Positions 30,247 to 54,357 of a stretch of 64,000 nucleotides of DNA are shown here, one piece after another. Numbering within the stretch: position 1 is the first letter of the stretch; each line of letters starts with the position of its first letter. The DNA comes from Lota lota (lineage: Eukaryota; Chordata; Actinopteri; Gadiformes; Lotidae). Where the stretch lies: assembly GCA_026745465.1 (NCBI GenBank), contig JACYXH010000091.1, positions 4,638,501 through 4,702,500 on the forward strand, in the 5' to 3' direction. A program made the position numbers and the translations under genes. Under the pieces are notes generated by a model that saw only the letters and a list, made by a program, of their open reading frames with translations, did not search any database and was not told where the DNA came from.

Positions 30247-33159
30247 CAAGAGACACTGGATACACACACACGGTCAAAGGAGACATTTTATTTTTTTATT
30301 TCTTGGGACGGTTCTGTATTTATTGAATACTTTATTCCAGGTACTTGGAGAAATGGGGTGTCATGAGTAGTGTAAAAAAAATGAGGCCTGGCAGTCATTA
30401 CTTGGATAGCTTTGTTCAGGCTGCATAGATTACTTACACAAGGCAACTGGTAATAATGGGAGGTCGTGAGCCTCAATTCTAGGGGCCTTTTCCAGCCTGA
30501 ACCTGGTCCAGTTTTATTTTTTTCCTTTTAAACAGTATTTATTTTTTTATGTCTTTTTTAAAAAGTGGTTGCATTAAGGGACATTTCAAACTACATTGCT
30601 TGTTTGTTTACAATACGACGATGTCAATGGAGTGGACATTCATAGACTCGTTAGACCAATGGAGAATGTTCAAGTTGAACGCAAATAAATATTCCTGAGG
30701 ACAGGAGAAATCTGCTGGATCATTTTAATTTTAAATGTAGGTGTTTATAGGGGTTAGTCATGTAAATATTAAATAATATTTTCATTTAAAGACACAATCC
30801 TTCCTTTCCCTATATAGTATAGCTAGCACTTAGTTAGCTGGTTACTAAAAATGTGATGTCATCTATGCCTTCAAAGCAGAGCAATGGATCCGGTTATCAT
30901 TGGCTAGATTCTCATTTAATTTGGTAAATGTACTGTTTAACAGACAGTGAGTACTCTTATCAAAGGGTGTTTTAGGATTTTAATATCCAATTTAAAAGTT
31001 AGGATTGTGACTTTAAATGTTTCTTTTAGGATTCCTTTGGTAGGGATAAGCTCTTTCTATGTGTTTACATTGTGTGTTGAGTATTATGGATTGATGGTTA
31101 CAAATTCTCTCACAGGCTGTTACTGGTCTCTGTTGGGACGACAATGTTTTTTTTATCAGAGCCTTGTTTTTTTTACTGCACTTTTAAGTGTGTTTGGGAA
31201 AGTTAAAGCTGTATTGCTTATTTATAAGAAATATTTGTTTCTGAATTTTCAAAGTGTTACTGTTTTTTAAAAGGTCAGAGTGAAAACTTGTCAACATTTT
31301 ACAAATGCCATATGTGATTCAGGACATTACTGAATGGGTGTTCTTTGTATTTTTTTTCTTTTTAAGATATTGTTGACACTGTTCTCTTGCACATTAACTA
31401 TGGACTTGAGGCTTGAACATGCAAAGCTAAGATACTTTTTACTTCATAAATAAAAAATTAACCTGCAAACTATCTGCTGTTGTTGATTTGTGTTACAAAA
31501 ACATTTCATTTTAGAACTAGGTTTTGTAATTATTTTGATATGTACAACACTGTTCCATAAACACCCAAATTGTGTTATGAATGTCATTATTTAAAGGACA
31601 CGAATATAATGATCGTTCTTTAGAACGATTTTGTTTTCATTGTCTTAAATGAAATTGGATTATTGTGACTAAGGATTCATACCAAGTGGGACCCCTAGTG
31701 GTCATTCTGTACATCCCATCTGCCCGTCATCAAATGAGTCACCGGCTCACGTAAAACAATTGACAGGCCCAGTTTATCCAGTCATCCAAGCCATTCCCAC
31801 ACAATAACACCTATATGCCTATATACACACAAATCGAAAGTAAACCAATGTGGCGCCGACATAGATTTGTGCTTTGATAAACTATGTAATTAAGTACAAT
31901 TATTAGCATACATTTTTCTTGCAAAACACTTTAAAGCAATCTAAAAGGCCGAAATAGAATGAGAGTGAGGAAAGCAAGCTTCTGTTTGAAACTATTTGTC
32001 GTGAAAATGTTTATTTAGCATTGTATTGCCTGCCAGCATGGCCGATACCACAACATTTAAGACAAATAAGAACTCTGCAAGAATATCTTCAGTCTTAACT
32101 TAATATAAATAATTAGCAAAAAGTAAAGAGCTTTAGAATTCTGTTGCCTAAAAGTTATTTGGTATCCGTGTTTTCAGTACGCTGAGGTATATGGAACCCA
32201 CCCGGGATCCACCTCAGTCCTCTCTTCCTTACATGCTGTGCATTCCTACCAATATCCCTGATCCTAAAAATACAAGAAACTGAAGAAAAGTGGTACAACC
32301 AATAGTACAGATATCAAAAGATGTGAACCATCCCATCAAAGATGCTGTTCTGGGAGGGCAAAAAATAGGTCCCAGCAATTTAGGGATGTTCCAGTAAAAC
32401 AATTCCCCATCAAAAATGTACCCTTTAAATGAGCAACTATAATAGTAGTATTCTCTTTAGACATTAAAGACCAATCACCGGATCGATCACCGGTTCATAT
32501 TCATCATCAATAAACAAAACACAGACACATGGATAGACCGAAGAAACCGAAACCGATAAACTGCAGTTAGAAAAAACTATGAGCACCACTCATAGTTGTT
32601 GTGTCGAGAGAGATATAGTAGAGTCAAATACGTGCTTTGAATGTTTAGGACCCAATAGACAGCCAATAGACCTATTTTTCCCTCAGCCAAACTCTTGGAG
32701 GTGCCTACTACCCGAACAGGCAAAACTGGATTTAATACTTCCTAACTATGACACAGGGTTGTTAACTTTTTTAAAGGTGCAGTGTATGAGGGAATTGGTG
32801 CACGCATACAAACAACAAATAGATTAAGATGGTAAGAAAGTTCTCTTAATTAAGATTTCTTAATAAAGATTCAATAGAAAAAACCACTGGGTGATTCTCT
32901 GGGTCACAGCCTACAGCGCAGGACACCGCAAGCTCCCAGCCATTCCAGGTGAAAGGTGAGCCCCAGGGAAAGCTGCAAGCCTTCCTTCCTTCTGTCACAA
33001 CCTGGAGCCCATTCAACAGAAATGCAGCTTCTGTTGGCCTTACTACGGCTGTGGGAAAAACAGAAATCCAACCCACTTGATAGGACGTGAAAATACGAAA
33101 TATATTTTTTATCCAACCACCCTTTTAAAAGAAAAAAGCAGCTTTGCGTCTTGCCCCTT
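30247..33159. other. slc35d1 3' UTR and tmem205-like 3' region
   Basis: A long AT-rich slc35d1 3' UTR probably ends near AATAAA at 31449-31454. On the minus strand a TTTATT at 32010-32015 is a candidate polyadenylation signal for the convergent tmem205-like gene. An 82-codon open frame at 32579-32827 has no recognised relatives and is probably chance. A perfect short palindrome lies at 31612-31629. Confidence 0.45.
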
Positions 33160-34734
33160 TTACAACGTAACCAGGTTCTCCGCCATGTACGAGAGACTGC
33201 AGAAGTTGCACGCGACGCAGCACAGGTTACACAGGGAGGACAGCAGTCTGTACAGCCACAGGCGGCCGCTGAGGTGTCTGTATTTGACGTCCGTCTCGCA
33301 CAGCTTGGCGTACGCCTCCCGGTTGGACGACTGGCCGATGTCTTGGCCCAATCCGCACGATTGCTCGACCAGATGCATGTCCGCCATGATCTCCGAGGTC
33401 ATCTGGCCGAACCACTGGGCGTTGACCGCTGCCACCGTCACTGACACAAACAAGATGAAGATCTGTGGAAAGATAGGTCGATCGTTAATAACCGGAGAGG
33501 ACAAAGGGGGCAGGATAGTCTTGTAGTTTTAAGGGTGTCTGCTATGCAATACGCTTTCTCTATCTGTCGTCTGATGTGGCTGAGTTCTCTGGTTCTGGGC
33601 CAGCGGAAGGTTCCTGGTTCTAGGAACATTTGGGTGCACACTGTCTACCTGGGGGCACCCCTGAGCAAGATGCCTAACCCCCAAGCTTCTCACGAAGGTC
33701 ATCTAAATTCACAATGATTCCCTTGAATATTTGGATAAATAAATCTGCGAAAATGACTTAATGGTAAGAAAAAGCAACACCCATGTTTTTACATGTTGTG
33801 CGTCAACTTTTCAACGTCCACACACCTGGAAAGACTCCCTGTCGGTCAGCATGTCGCTGGGGTGATATATGGCGTAGATGGTGAGGTTGAAGAAAGCGCA
33901 GGCTGAACCCAGGTGAAGATAGAAGGGGACCAGGCGGCTCTGAATGAACCCATAGGTATGTCTGTTCAGGTGGTTGTCCATCACAAAGCCTGCAAAAACA
34001 CACACACACATTAGCAACCCCAGTATTCAACTAAATCAGTACTCTGAGAAATAAAATCCTATATTCATGCATATGGCTATCCTGTAATCTGGGTTTCAAA
34101 TATGCACAGGGAAACATTATCATGTGATTTGCTTCTCTTCTGGTTTCCTCCATTACTGCAACACAGCAGTCCCTGTGCAGCATTTCAACTTGGTGATGGT
34201 GGGGTGACAATGTGGGGACTCTTTGCTGCCTCAGGACCTGACATGTAAAGGCTCTCCATTATTGAAGGAAAGGGGGGATTTAGACTATACTAGTTATTAA
34301 GCTAACCTTTTTTTATTTAGATGTCATTCAAACTGTTAGGGGGGCTAATAGTTTCATTGAGTCTTTGTCTTGAAATAGTCAAAGGATCAAACAGCAAATT
34401 CTCCGTTAACATATATAACCCATGCATGTATCAGATATAAATATCGACAATCAAATCATCAATATCCTGGATGAACCCCATTCCACCTAGCGAGTAGCAT
34501 ACATGGTTAACTATTTCAGAGGTAACGAAATGTAAATCTTATTTGGGGCTAAGCTCCAGTAAAGGTCCAATGAATCCTAGTATCACCCCTAAGGAAACCT
34601 GAATTGAAAGGGTGTGTGTAGGTACAGTCCTCACTTGATATGAAGGTGACCCAGATCTGCATGCCCCAGTAGGTGGAGAGCAGCAGGAGCTGTACCAGCT
34701 TGACAGTGTAGGTGGGCTCCCGGTCGGTAGACAT
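33160..34734 (-). CDS. tmem205: Transmembrane protein 205-like
   Basis: Four-span membrane protein of the TMEM205 family, which is linked in human cells to secretory vesicles and cisplatin resistance; the molecular role is unclear. Three exons (34734-34635, 33989-33826, 33462-33160) sum to 567 nt, 188 aa, against 189 in human. The sequence runs MSTDREPTYTVKLVQLLLLS, WGMQIWVTFIS, RHTYGFIQSRLVPFYLHLG, IFILFVSVTVAAVNAQWF and RLLSSLCNLCCVACNFC. The motifs WGMQ-WVTF, TYGFxQSxLxPFY, VNAxW and LSSLCNLxCV match the family. Fish can have several tmem205 copies, so the exact paralogue is open. Confidence 0.87.
33570..33700 (+). repeat. Probable SINE fragment in a tmem205-like intron
   Basis: A tRNA-like pair of boxes (TGGCTGAGTTC and GGTTCCTGGTTCTA) precedes CTGGGGGCACCCCTGAGCAA, a motif I recognise from dispersed fish repeats. 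Ends are approximate. Confidence 0.45.
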
Positions 34735-36237
34735 CCTTCCTTCTCGCTCTACTTCGATCCCGATGACTGTCAGATTTGTAGATGGCTAAAATATGGATAC
34801 ATTCAATACATAAATATGAAGTTTACAATCTATATGCATTATAAATATTTTGACACAATGATGGTCGCCTTGATGGTAAACTTTTGTTGCAAACAGACAA
34901 TTTGCTTTAATTATTCTGTGATTCCCATAAAAAATGTATATCTCTGCATTAGATAGTATTAATCTTGGGTACGTAAGAGGCCCATGTGGTCGGGGCTACT
35001 TCAGAGGCAGCTGAGATTGATGTGTCTGTGTCTGCTTTGAATTGCACCTACAGTGACGAATGTGGTAGACTTCACTTCTTCAGCAACGAATATGCACCTG
35101 TCAAACATGTAGGCTACAATTCAACGTGTACAGTATATAGGCCTATATGAAGCGCCTATGTGTGCATGCATTTAAGTTAAACAGCAGTAAGACAACCACG
35201 CTTATGTGAAACAAAGCGTCAAACGAACAAATCGGCGCAACTCCACTTATACGCGTAATGGGAATGCGTAAAGGGTACGCATGGGTCAACACAAAACTAC
35301 AGCGAGGTTATAGCGAACTTCCTTATTGTTCCCAATCTTCTTTTACTCTTTTCTTGACCTACCCACTTTAGACAAATAAGAACGGGTGTCGAATTGACTG
35401 TCGGTTATCCTATATTTCAATTACAGTCTGCTTGACTAAATCTATAGGCCTGTAACTGTGGCATTTACCTAAAAGTTGAATTAAAAGCACACACTGTACG
35501 ATACCCTTCAGCCGTGTTTCTCTCGCGACAGAACGCTGCAGCGTATAGAAAGGGGCTATTTCAAAGTCATATTCCTAAATCTGGCTTTAAGAAAACGTTG
35601 TCGGCCTACCTACAACAAATATGGACACGCAGCAAAAGCAGCGAAGGAAAGGTCAGCGCTAGAACATACATCCAGAACCTTCGCCTTGTGTGGAGACGCT
35701 TTAGGGAAATTGTAAGGAAGTTCTTTACATCCACTCAAAATAAACAAAGAAATAGATGCAACATAAACAACACGACGCGTACAAATATGCTTCCCATCTC
35801 ACGGTGCCTACCGGTTTTTCAGTTCCAGTTCAACTTCTGAACTAACTTAGCGTTGACGGCTTCATGCGAAGCAACAGTTCTAGTGGCTACACTGGTTCCT
35901 ATGACTGTTGTCATAATGGGCGGGGCCACACCAGACAGCAACCTTGTCTTGGGGCAAGAGTTTATTATTATTATTTTAAGTATTGCAAATAATAGGCTTA
36001 TAATAATAATAATAATAATAATGACAAATAACAGAAATGAAAGCAAAAGCACGTATAAAAGTATACAATGAAATGAGACAATTGATATTGTAAATTAAAC
36101 TTTGTTATAGTCCTTATATAAAAAAAAAGTAATTTGTCTTTGTTCCTTTAACAATGCATAAGCATGGTCAAACTACAAGTATGACTATGTCTAGTTTGAA
36201 ACTTACCACATAGCCAGCATGGCTGTATAAGAACGAT
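34735..36237. other. Upstream region of the tmem205-like gene
   Basis: This stretch includes the likely promoter of the minus-strand gene. A 108-codon open frame (35514-35840, plus strand) is basic, has no recognised relatives and is probably chance. A TTA/AAT-rich run lies near 35960-36020. Nothing else was recognised. Confidence 0.35.
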
Positions 36238-36284
36238 ATGCTGTCATTCTATCAAGATATCCAACTGGTCGTCTCGCGCTACGT

Positions 36285-36655
36285 CTCGGCGCAGAGCTTA
36301 CTGGTCATCTCACGCTACCCAAACTGGACAGCGCAGAGCTTACTGGTCATCTCGTGCTACCCAAACTGGACAGCGCAGAGCTTACTGGTCATCTCGTGCT
36401 ACCCAAACTGGACAGCGCAGAGCTTACTGGTCATCTCGTGCTACCCAAACTGGACAGCGCAGAGCTTACTGGTCATCTCGTGCTACCCAAACTGGACAGC
36501 GCAGAGCTTACTGGTCATCTCGTGCTACCCAAACTGGACAGCGCAGAGCTTACTGGTCATCTCGTGCTACCCAAACTGGACAGCGCAGAGCTTACTGGTA
36601 ATCTCGTGCTACCCAACCTGGACAGCGCAGAGCTTACTGGTCATCTCCAGTAAAG
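36285..36655 (+). repeat. 42-bp tandem array
   Basis: About eight to nine nearly identical 42-bp units (containing GCGCAGAGCTTACTGGTCAT) lie directly before the LINE fragment. Because 42 is a multiple of three, two frames stay open through the array (AQSLLVISCYPNWT and LPKLDSAELTGHLV). No cellular protein of this kind is recognised. Confidence 0.95.
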
Positions 36656-36659
36656 TTGC

Positions 36660-38385
36660 CCGCTATGTCCTTTGAAGAGTGATCAAGGCAGCCAAGAGAG
36701 ATTACGGCAAGAAAATATAATCCCAGCTAAGCAGCAATGACCCACGCTGTATGTGGAAGGGATTACACACAATCTCTGACTTCAAAGAGACCCCTAGCTG
36801 CACAGCTGACTCTCTACCAGATGAGCTGAACAGTTTCTACGCCCGCTTTGAACTGAGACACACCAACCTCCTAGAGAGAGCCTACACCACAAACGACACG
36901 GCCAGCGGCTCTGGTCATCGCAGAGGAAGATGTGCGTGTGGTATTCAAACGCATCAACATCCGAAAAGCGGCCGGGCCAGATGGAATACCAGGCCGGGTG
37001 TTCAAAGCATGTGCAGACCAGCTGGCTGGTGTATTCACAAACATTTTCAACCTCTCCCTCTCCACGGGCATAGTGCCCACCTGCCTCAAGTCATCAGTCA
37101 TCATCCCAGTACCGAAAAAGAGCAAGATAACATGCCCAAAAAGACTGGCGCCCTGTTGCTCTCACCCCCATAGTGAGCAAATGCTTTGAGAAGCTTATCA
37201 AGGTGCTGATCTGCAGAATGCTGCCACCCACCCTGGACCCTCACCAATTTGCCTACAGGAATAACAGATCGACAGACGACGCCATTGCCACAGCACTCCA
37301 CTCAGCCCTCACCCACCTTGACAAGAGGAACTCCTATGTGAGGATGCTGTTCGTGGACTATAGTTCAGCATTCAACACCATAGTCCCCTCCAGACTTGAC
37401 AGCAAGCTCAGGGACCTAGGCATCGACCATGGCCTTTGCGACTGGATCCTTAGCTTCCTGTCGGATCGAAAACAGGTGGTGAAGGCGCTCTCAACGCCGA
37501 CAAGACCAAGGAGCTGGTGGTGGACTTCAGGAGGAAGAGACAGGTACATGACCCCGTCACCATCAATGGGTCTGCTGTGGAGAGGGTAAACAGCATGAAG
37601 TTCCTGGGGGTCCACATCACCAACGACCTCACCTGGGACGGGCACACCAACCACGTGGTGAAAAAAGCACAACGTCGCCTATTTCACCTTCGGCGGCTGA
37701 AAATGTTCAGCTTGGGGCCCATGATCCTGGGGGCCTTCTTCAGAGGCACAATGGAGAGCATCTTGACAGGATGCATCACTGCCCGGTTCGGGAACTGCAC
37801 TGCCCAAAGCTGCAAAGCGTTGCAAAGGCTAGTGCGGACAGCTGAAAGGATCAGCGGATGTGAGCTTCCCTCCATCGAGGACACCTACAAGGCCCGGTGT
37901 GTCAAGAAGGCCCTCAGAATCATTGGGGACACCAGCCACCCCAATCAGAAAGTGTTTGAGCTAATGTCGTCGGGGAAGAGGTACCGAAGCCTCGGGGCCA
38001 AAACCCAGAGGATGACGAACAGTTTTTTCCCCCAAGCAGCCAGTCTCCTGGAAAAATCCATTACCCCCAAACCAACCCCACGCACACTACAATAACCGAT
38101 TATTTGATTATCTGCATTATATTCTGTATTTTGCACAGCATTTTATTTATTTATTTTTTGCACTGCCACCGTGGCTGGTACCACTACCACTTGAACACAT
38201 TGTTGTATTGATGTTGCTACTTATTATTATTTATTATTACTTACTTTGTTACTTACTTTGTTGTTGTTCTTGTATTGATGCTGCTATGTGACTGTTGAGG
38301 ATCCAAGCCTAAGAATTTTAATCTTGCGTACTTGTACGTTAAGATGTAATAAAAGCCACTCTGATTCTGATTCTGACTGGACTTC
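36660..38385 (+). mobile_element. LINE fragment, CR1/L2/Rex1-like, 5'-truncated with internal deletion
   Basis: Reverse transcriptase pieces of a fish L2/Rex1-type LINE are spread over more than one frame. They read IKAAKRDYGKK, then [48 protein letters not shown] and [17 protein letters not shown], then jump to [28 protein letters not shown] and the C-terminal RYRSLGAKTQRMTNSFFPQA. The segment that should carry the catalytic YxDD is missing between the part ending RKQVV (about 37478) and the part starting KELVVDF (about 37505). A frame change also lies near 36930 and another near 37140. There is no endonuclease domain. The 3' end is a short ATTCTG repeat after a poly(A)-signal-like AATAAA, typical of these LINEs. 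Confidence 0.9.
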
Positions 38386-38613
38386 GCGCTACTGCGCAGA
38401 CCAGTCGTATGAATGAAGTGTGCTGGCCTTCAGCGTTTTTTTGCTGTGCGTAAAAGTACCGGCACATTCTGAGATGAGATGCACCTTTTTGACGTTTGCG
38501 TCTTCTAATCAGTCCATGGTTATGCCTACGTTAGCAATTTTTTTATTTTACTAAAGAATAAACAAAGAAATAGGCCTATGAAACACACTGCCGCGTTTGT
38601 TGGATAGGAAGCG

Positions 38614-39104
38614 TAAAGGTGCCTTCACATTATCAGGGCAAAAAACGCTCTGCTGTGGTGCTTCCATTGTTTTCCTTTGGGGAGAGCGTTTGCGCCCAAC
38701 TATGCGGTGCGCCACCTTTGGCGTCGCGCGCAAGGTGCGCAGAAGATTATTTAAACTTTGACCTTGTTTGCGCTGACCTTTTCAAAGAGCAACCAATGAC
38801 ATAACAGCTGTATGTGATGGCGCCAGAAGCGACGCAGAATGTTATGGTGTCAACGTGTCGTCGTGCATCCTTAGCTCTCTGACCAAGTTGAATTCTCCTT
38901 TTTTCAAAACGAGGCAACAACGTTTCATGCACCCAAACTTTAAAATACATCGTGCGCCATTTTTCCTTGTTGCCTATACAACCTATACGGTCGATGACGG
39001 GTCCCTGCGCTGCGCTTTGCCGCATCATGAGAAAGGGGGCTTAATGGAAGCGCTGGCGATGAGCGTTTTTTTGTTGTTGCCCTGATCATGTGAAGGCAGC
39101 TTTA
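38614..39104. mobile_element. Short inverted-repeat DNA element (MITE-like)
   Basis: The ends form imperfect inverted repeats. The left end begins TAAAGGTGCCTTCACATTAT and the right end, reverse-complemented, begins TAAAGCTGCCTTCACATGAT; both continue into CAGGGCA and an A-rich run before ACGCTC. A GCG triplet flanks both sides (38611-38613 and 39105-39107), a possible 3-bp target duplication. The interior contains only a chance 93-codon open frame on the minus strand. Superfamily not assigned. Confidence 0.75.
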
Positions 39105-39831
39105 GCGTTGCCATGGGGACAGGTATTTAAAAAAAAAACATTTGTAAGACGGGTGAGGAAAGGTAAGGCTTTGAAAGCTTCAATGGGATGAAACCCTCAA
39201 GTATGCGATTTCTGTTCGATTGTTATATCTCCAATAAAGAAGTGTTGTCATCGTAATCAGCGGTATAGGCGGACGGACTCAGTCCATCCACACACATATC
39301 CTCAACGGCTAGCAAAGGAATAGCTAAATATAAATGATATGATTGTAAAAAGTAAACCACACGAGAGAACTGGATCTAAAACAGTCAATGGGAAATTTAA
39401 ACAGAAAACAAAACATTGAGGTCTTCCATGCTTAGGCTACTACTCGTCGATATAGGAGAGGTTGAAATGGGTCAAATAGGCCTCACCGATCGAAAAAGCA
39501 TTCATAGTTAGTGTTTTGTTAACAGCTGCCACTGTTCTGAATTCCCCTATATGTGACTGTTAATTCTGTCAGGCAGATAATAGTGCGCCCTTACCTTTAC
39601 CACACATATATAACATACTTAATCCTGTATGCCCAAACCTACATAAAGGACATCCGATCTCTCTTTGCCTCCGCTGGCCACCTCCGTCTACTCCTTAGAA
39701 AAGTCCCGCTGTGGATCGAGCAATCCACCTAAGATAAAAAAAAAAAAGCATCATTCAGTTCTCAAACAGCCACATTGTTAGTTGAGCTTCCTTCAAATGC
39801 TTTGATGCTCTTTTTGCTTATCATGGTACAG
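39105..39831. other. Spacer before the first recognised cimap2-like exon
   Basis: No conserved coding sequence was recognised. The missing N-terminal exons of the next gene, if present, should lie here or further upstream across the LINE and MITE. Confidence 0.4.
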
Positions 39832-42885
<3,054 letters not shown>

Positions 42886-43889
42886 GAAGAGTCATTCACA
42901 TCGCGTTATTATACGCTCAGCGGCCATTCAACAGCTCAAAATGATGACATGCACGTTTGTTTGTGTTTCAGAGAGCGGCGGCGGCCGGGGAATGTTCCTA
43001 AAATGTGTTGAAGTACATTGTTTGTTTTATTACAAAATAATCAAGAATGTAATCCAGGAGGAAGCTATTTCTTGTCAAATGTGAATTTATTAAAAGCTTG
43101 AATCCAAAGGCAAAGCCAGTATTGTCATGCCAGTGCAGAGTTAACCTCTCATACAAAATCTATACCATTTTACAAAATACTCTTTCAGACTTAACATTTC
43201 ATGATTTCTACATAGAGATATACGCATATCCAGATGAAAATACATCCATATTGTGTGGAAAATGTACACAAAGAATGGCACTGAGGAGTGACTTGTGACT
43301 TGTTGAGGTTTGAATGGCAAGAACCAGGGAATAATCCACGCCAATCCCACACTAAGACCACTAACCATGACGGGCACTGCAGCACTACGGACTTATTCAA
43401 AGGAATGAAAATAATAATAATGCACAGGTAGTTGTTTACATACTTCATAGAGTAGGAAAAGAGAACAAACACAAAAAGTTCTAACTAATGATAAAGTCAT
43501 GACATGATAATAACTGGGGACAAGGGAAGGAAACATTTCAACTTGTAGTGAGGAAACTAGAAAGCAGCACACTAATCATACCTATGATTAATGTTAATGT
43601 GTGCACACACATCAAATAGTATTAGTTCATTAGCTGGTATGTGTATTATTGAAGCCCACATGCTCTTTGAGAACCATGATGATCTGCTAGAAAAATAAAT
43701 ATACTATTTTGAAAGTGGTATACAGCACATCCTTCACCATAACACTAACCATTGGTTCTGCCCATTGTTGGGGCGAAAAGCGTATGAATGTACGACATTA
43801 TACATATTCAATGTTTTTAAATGAACAAGACATCCTCTTGCAAACAACTGCCTCAAAATAAACCGGGATAAGCAGGTCAAGCCAAGTTT
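42886..43889. other. cimap2-like / dhcr24 convergent 3' region
   Basis: AT-rich sequence between two convergent stop codons. A minus-strand AATAAA (TTTATT at 43086-43091) could end dhcr24, which would give it a 3' UTR of about 800 nt. No other gene seen. Confidence 0.5.
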
Positions 43890-53308
<9,419 letters not shown>

Positions 53309-54357
53309 CGCTATATAGCCCACGGCCTCCTCACCAGATGGTTCCTCCGTAATGATCAAACTAAACACCCTAAAGCAGCTTCTCCTCTTATTCACGAAAA
53401 ACAACGATTCATTACACTGGTGTGTGCAGTGGCTGCAAAGGATCTCGGCGATGCATTGATAACGCTGCAAGCTCCGAAAAACCTGACACTTCTCTACCTC
53501 ACTTTACAACGATAGGTAAGCATGGCTAGGTGACCAGTTAGGCCCACCCCTTCTTCCCACTGATTGGTTAACCGTGTGGCTAGAGGATGACTCGAGTCTT
53601 ACAGTGTGCGGTTCTAGACCAGTCACAAAGCAGCAAGTGTGTCACACCATCAGCCCGTTCCGTATGGCTCCATCAACGTGTAAAGGTTACTCCAATCACT
53701 GTAACTAGCAGCATCACAATAACCATGAATACCGTTTTCAGAAAGAAAACGGAACGTAGTCTAGTAAATTAGGTGACAGACATAAACGGAAGGCATAGAG
53801 TAAAATACAATGGAATAGACTTGAATTTGTTGGAATTGAATAGTTGTTTTATACATAATATAAAACAATGCATTGTGTTGTATTGCAATTAGCCTTTTAG
53901 TTTTAATTACATTAGTGTTAACAGATCTGACCTTGACTTTTAGAGAATATCTCACAGATGACATATAATATAGATATAGGACTAGCCTGTACATTGCTAC
54001 ACAGGGCTATAATGGGCAGTTACAGTACAACTGGCTTCAATAAAGAGCATGTTCAAGTTGAACATAGTAATTGAGTAATATACACTCAATGAACAAAATA
54101 TATATTAGGCCCATTTGTGTGTTCGTGATAGGCCTATTGTGAAAAGGTTTCAAACATTTTGAAGTGTTTTAAAGTAGGGCTACTTGGCAGATTATTTTTC
54201 TCCTTGTTTCAAATTTCACACAACATTGAACAAATTAGTTTGCATTAATTAGGTCTATAGGGAAAGGGTCAAACGTGTATACCTGAAACATGTAAAAATA
54301 CAAATAAATAGTCAACGTAGAAGGAGAGAAAAAAGGCCAAACTGCATAAAAATAGTA
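53309..54357. promoter_or_regulatory. dhcr24 upstream region
   Basis: The dhcr24 promoter and 5' UTR are expected in roughly the first 250 bp, where CpGs are more frequent. The rest is AT-rich with no feature recognised. A sterol response element was not identified by eye. Confidence 0.4.

Noticed and set aside
32579-32827. 82-codon open frame between slc35d1 and tmem205-like
   Set aside because: No recognised domain, no splice context and ordinary intergenic composition.
35514-35840. 108-codon basic open frame upstream of the tmem205-like gene
   Set aside because: Lys/Arg- and Asn-rich chance frame in AT-rich DNA. No relatives recognised.
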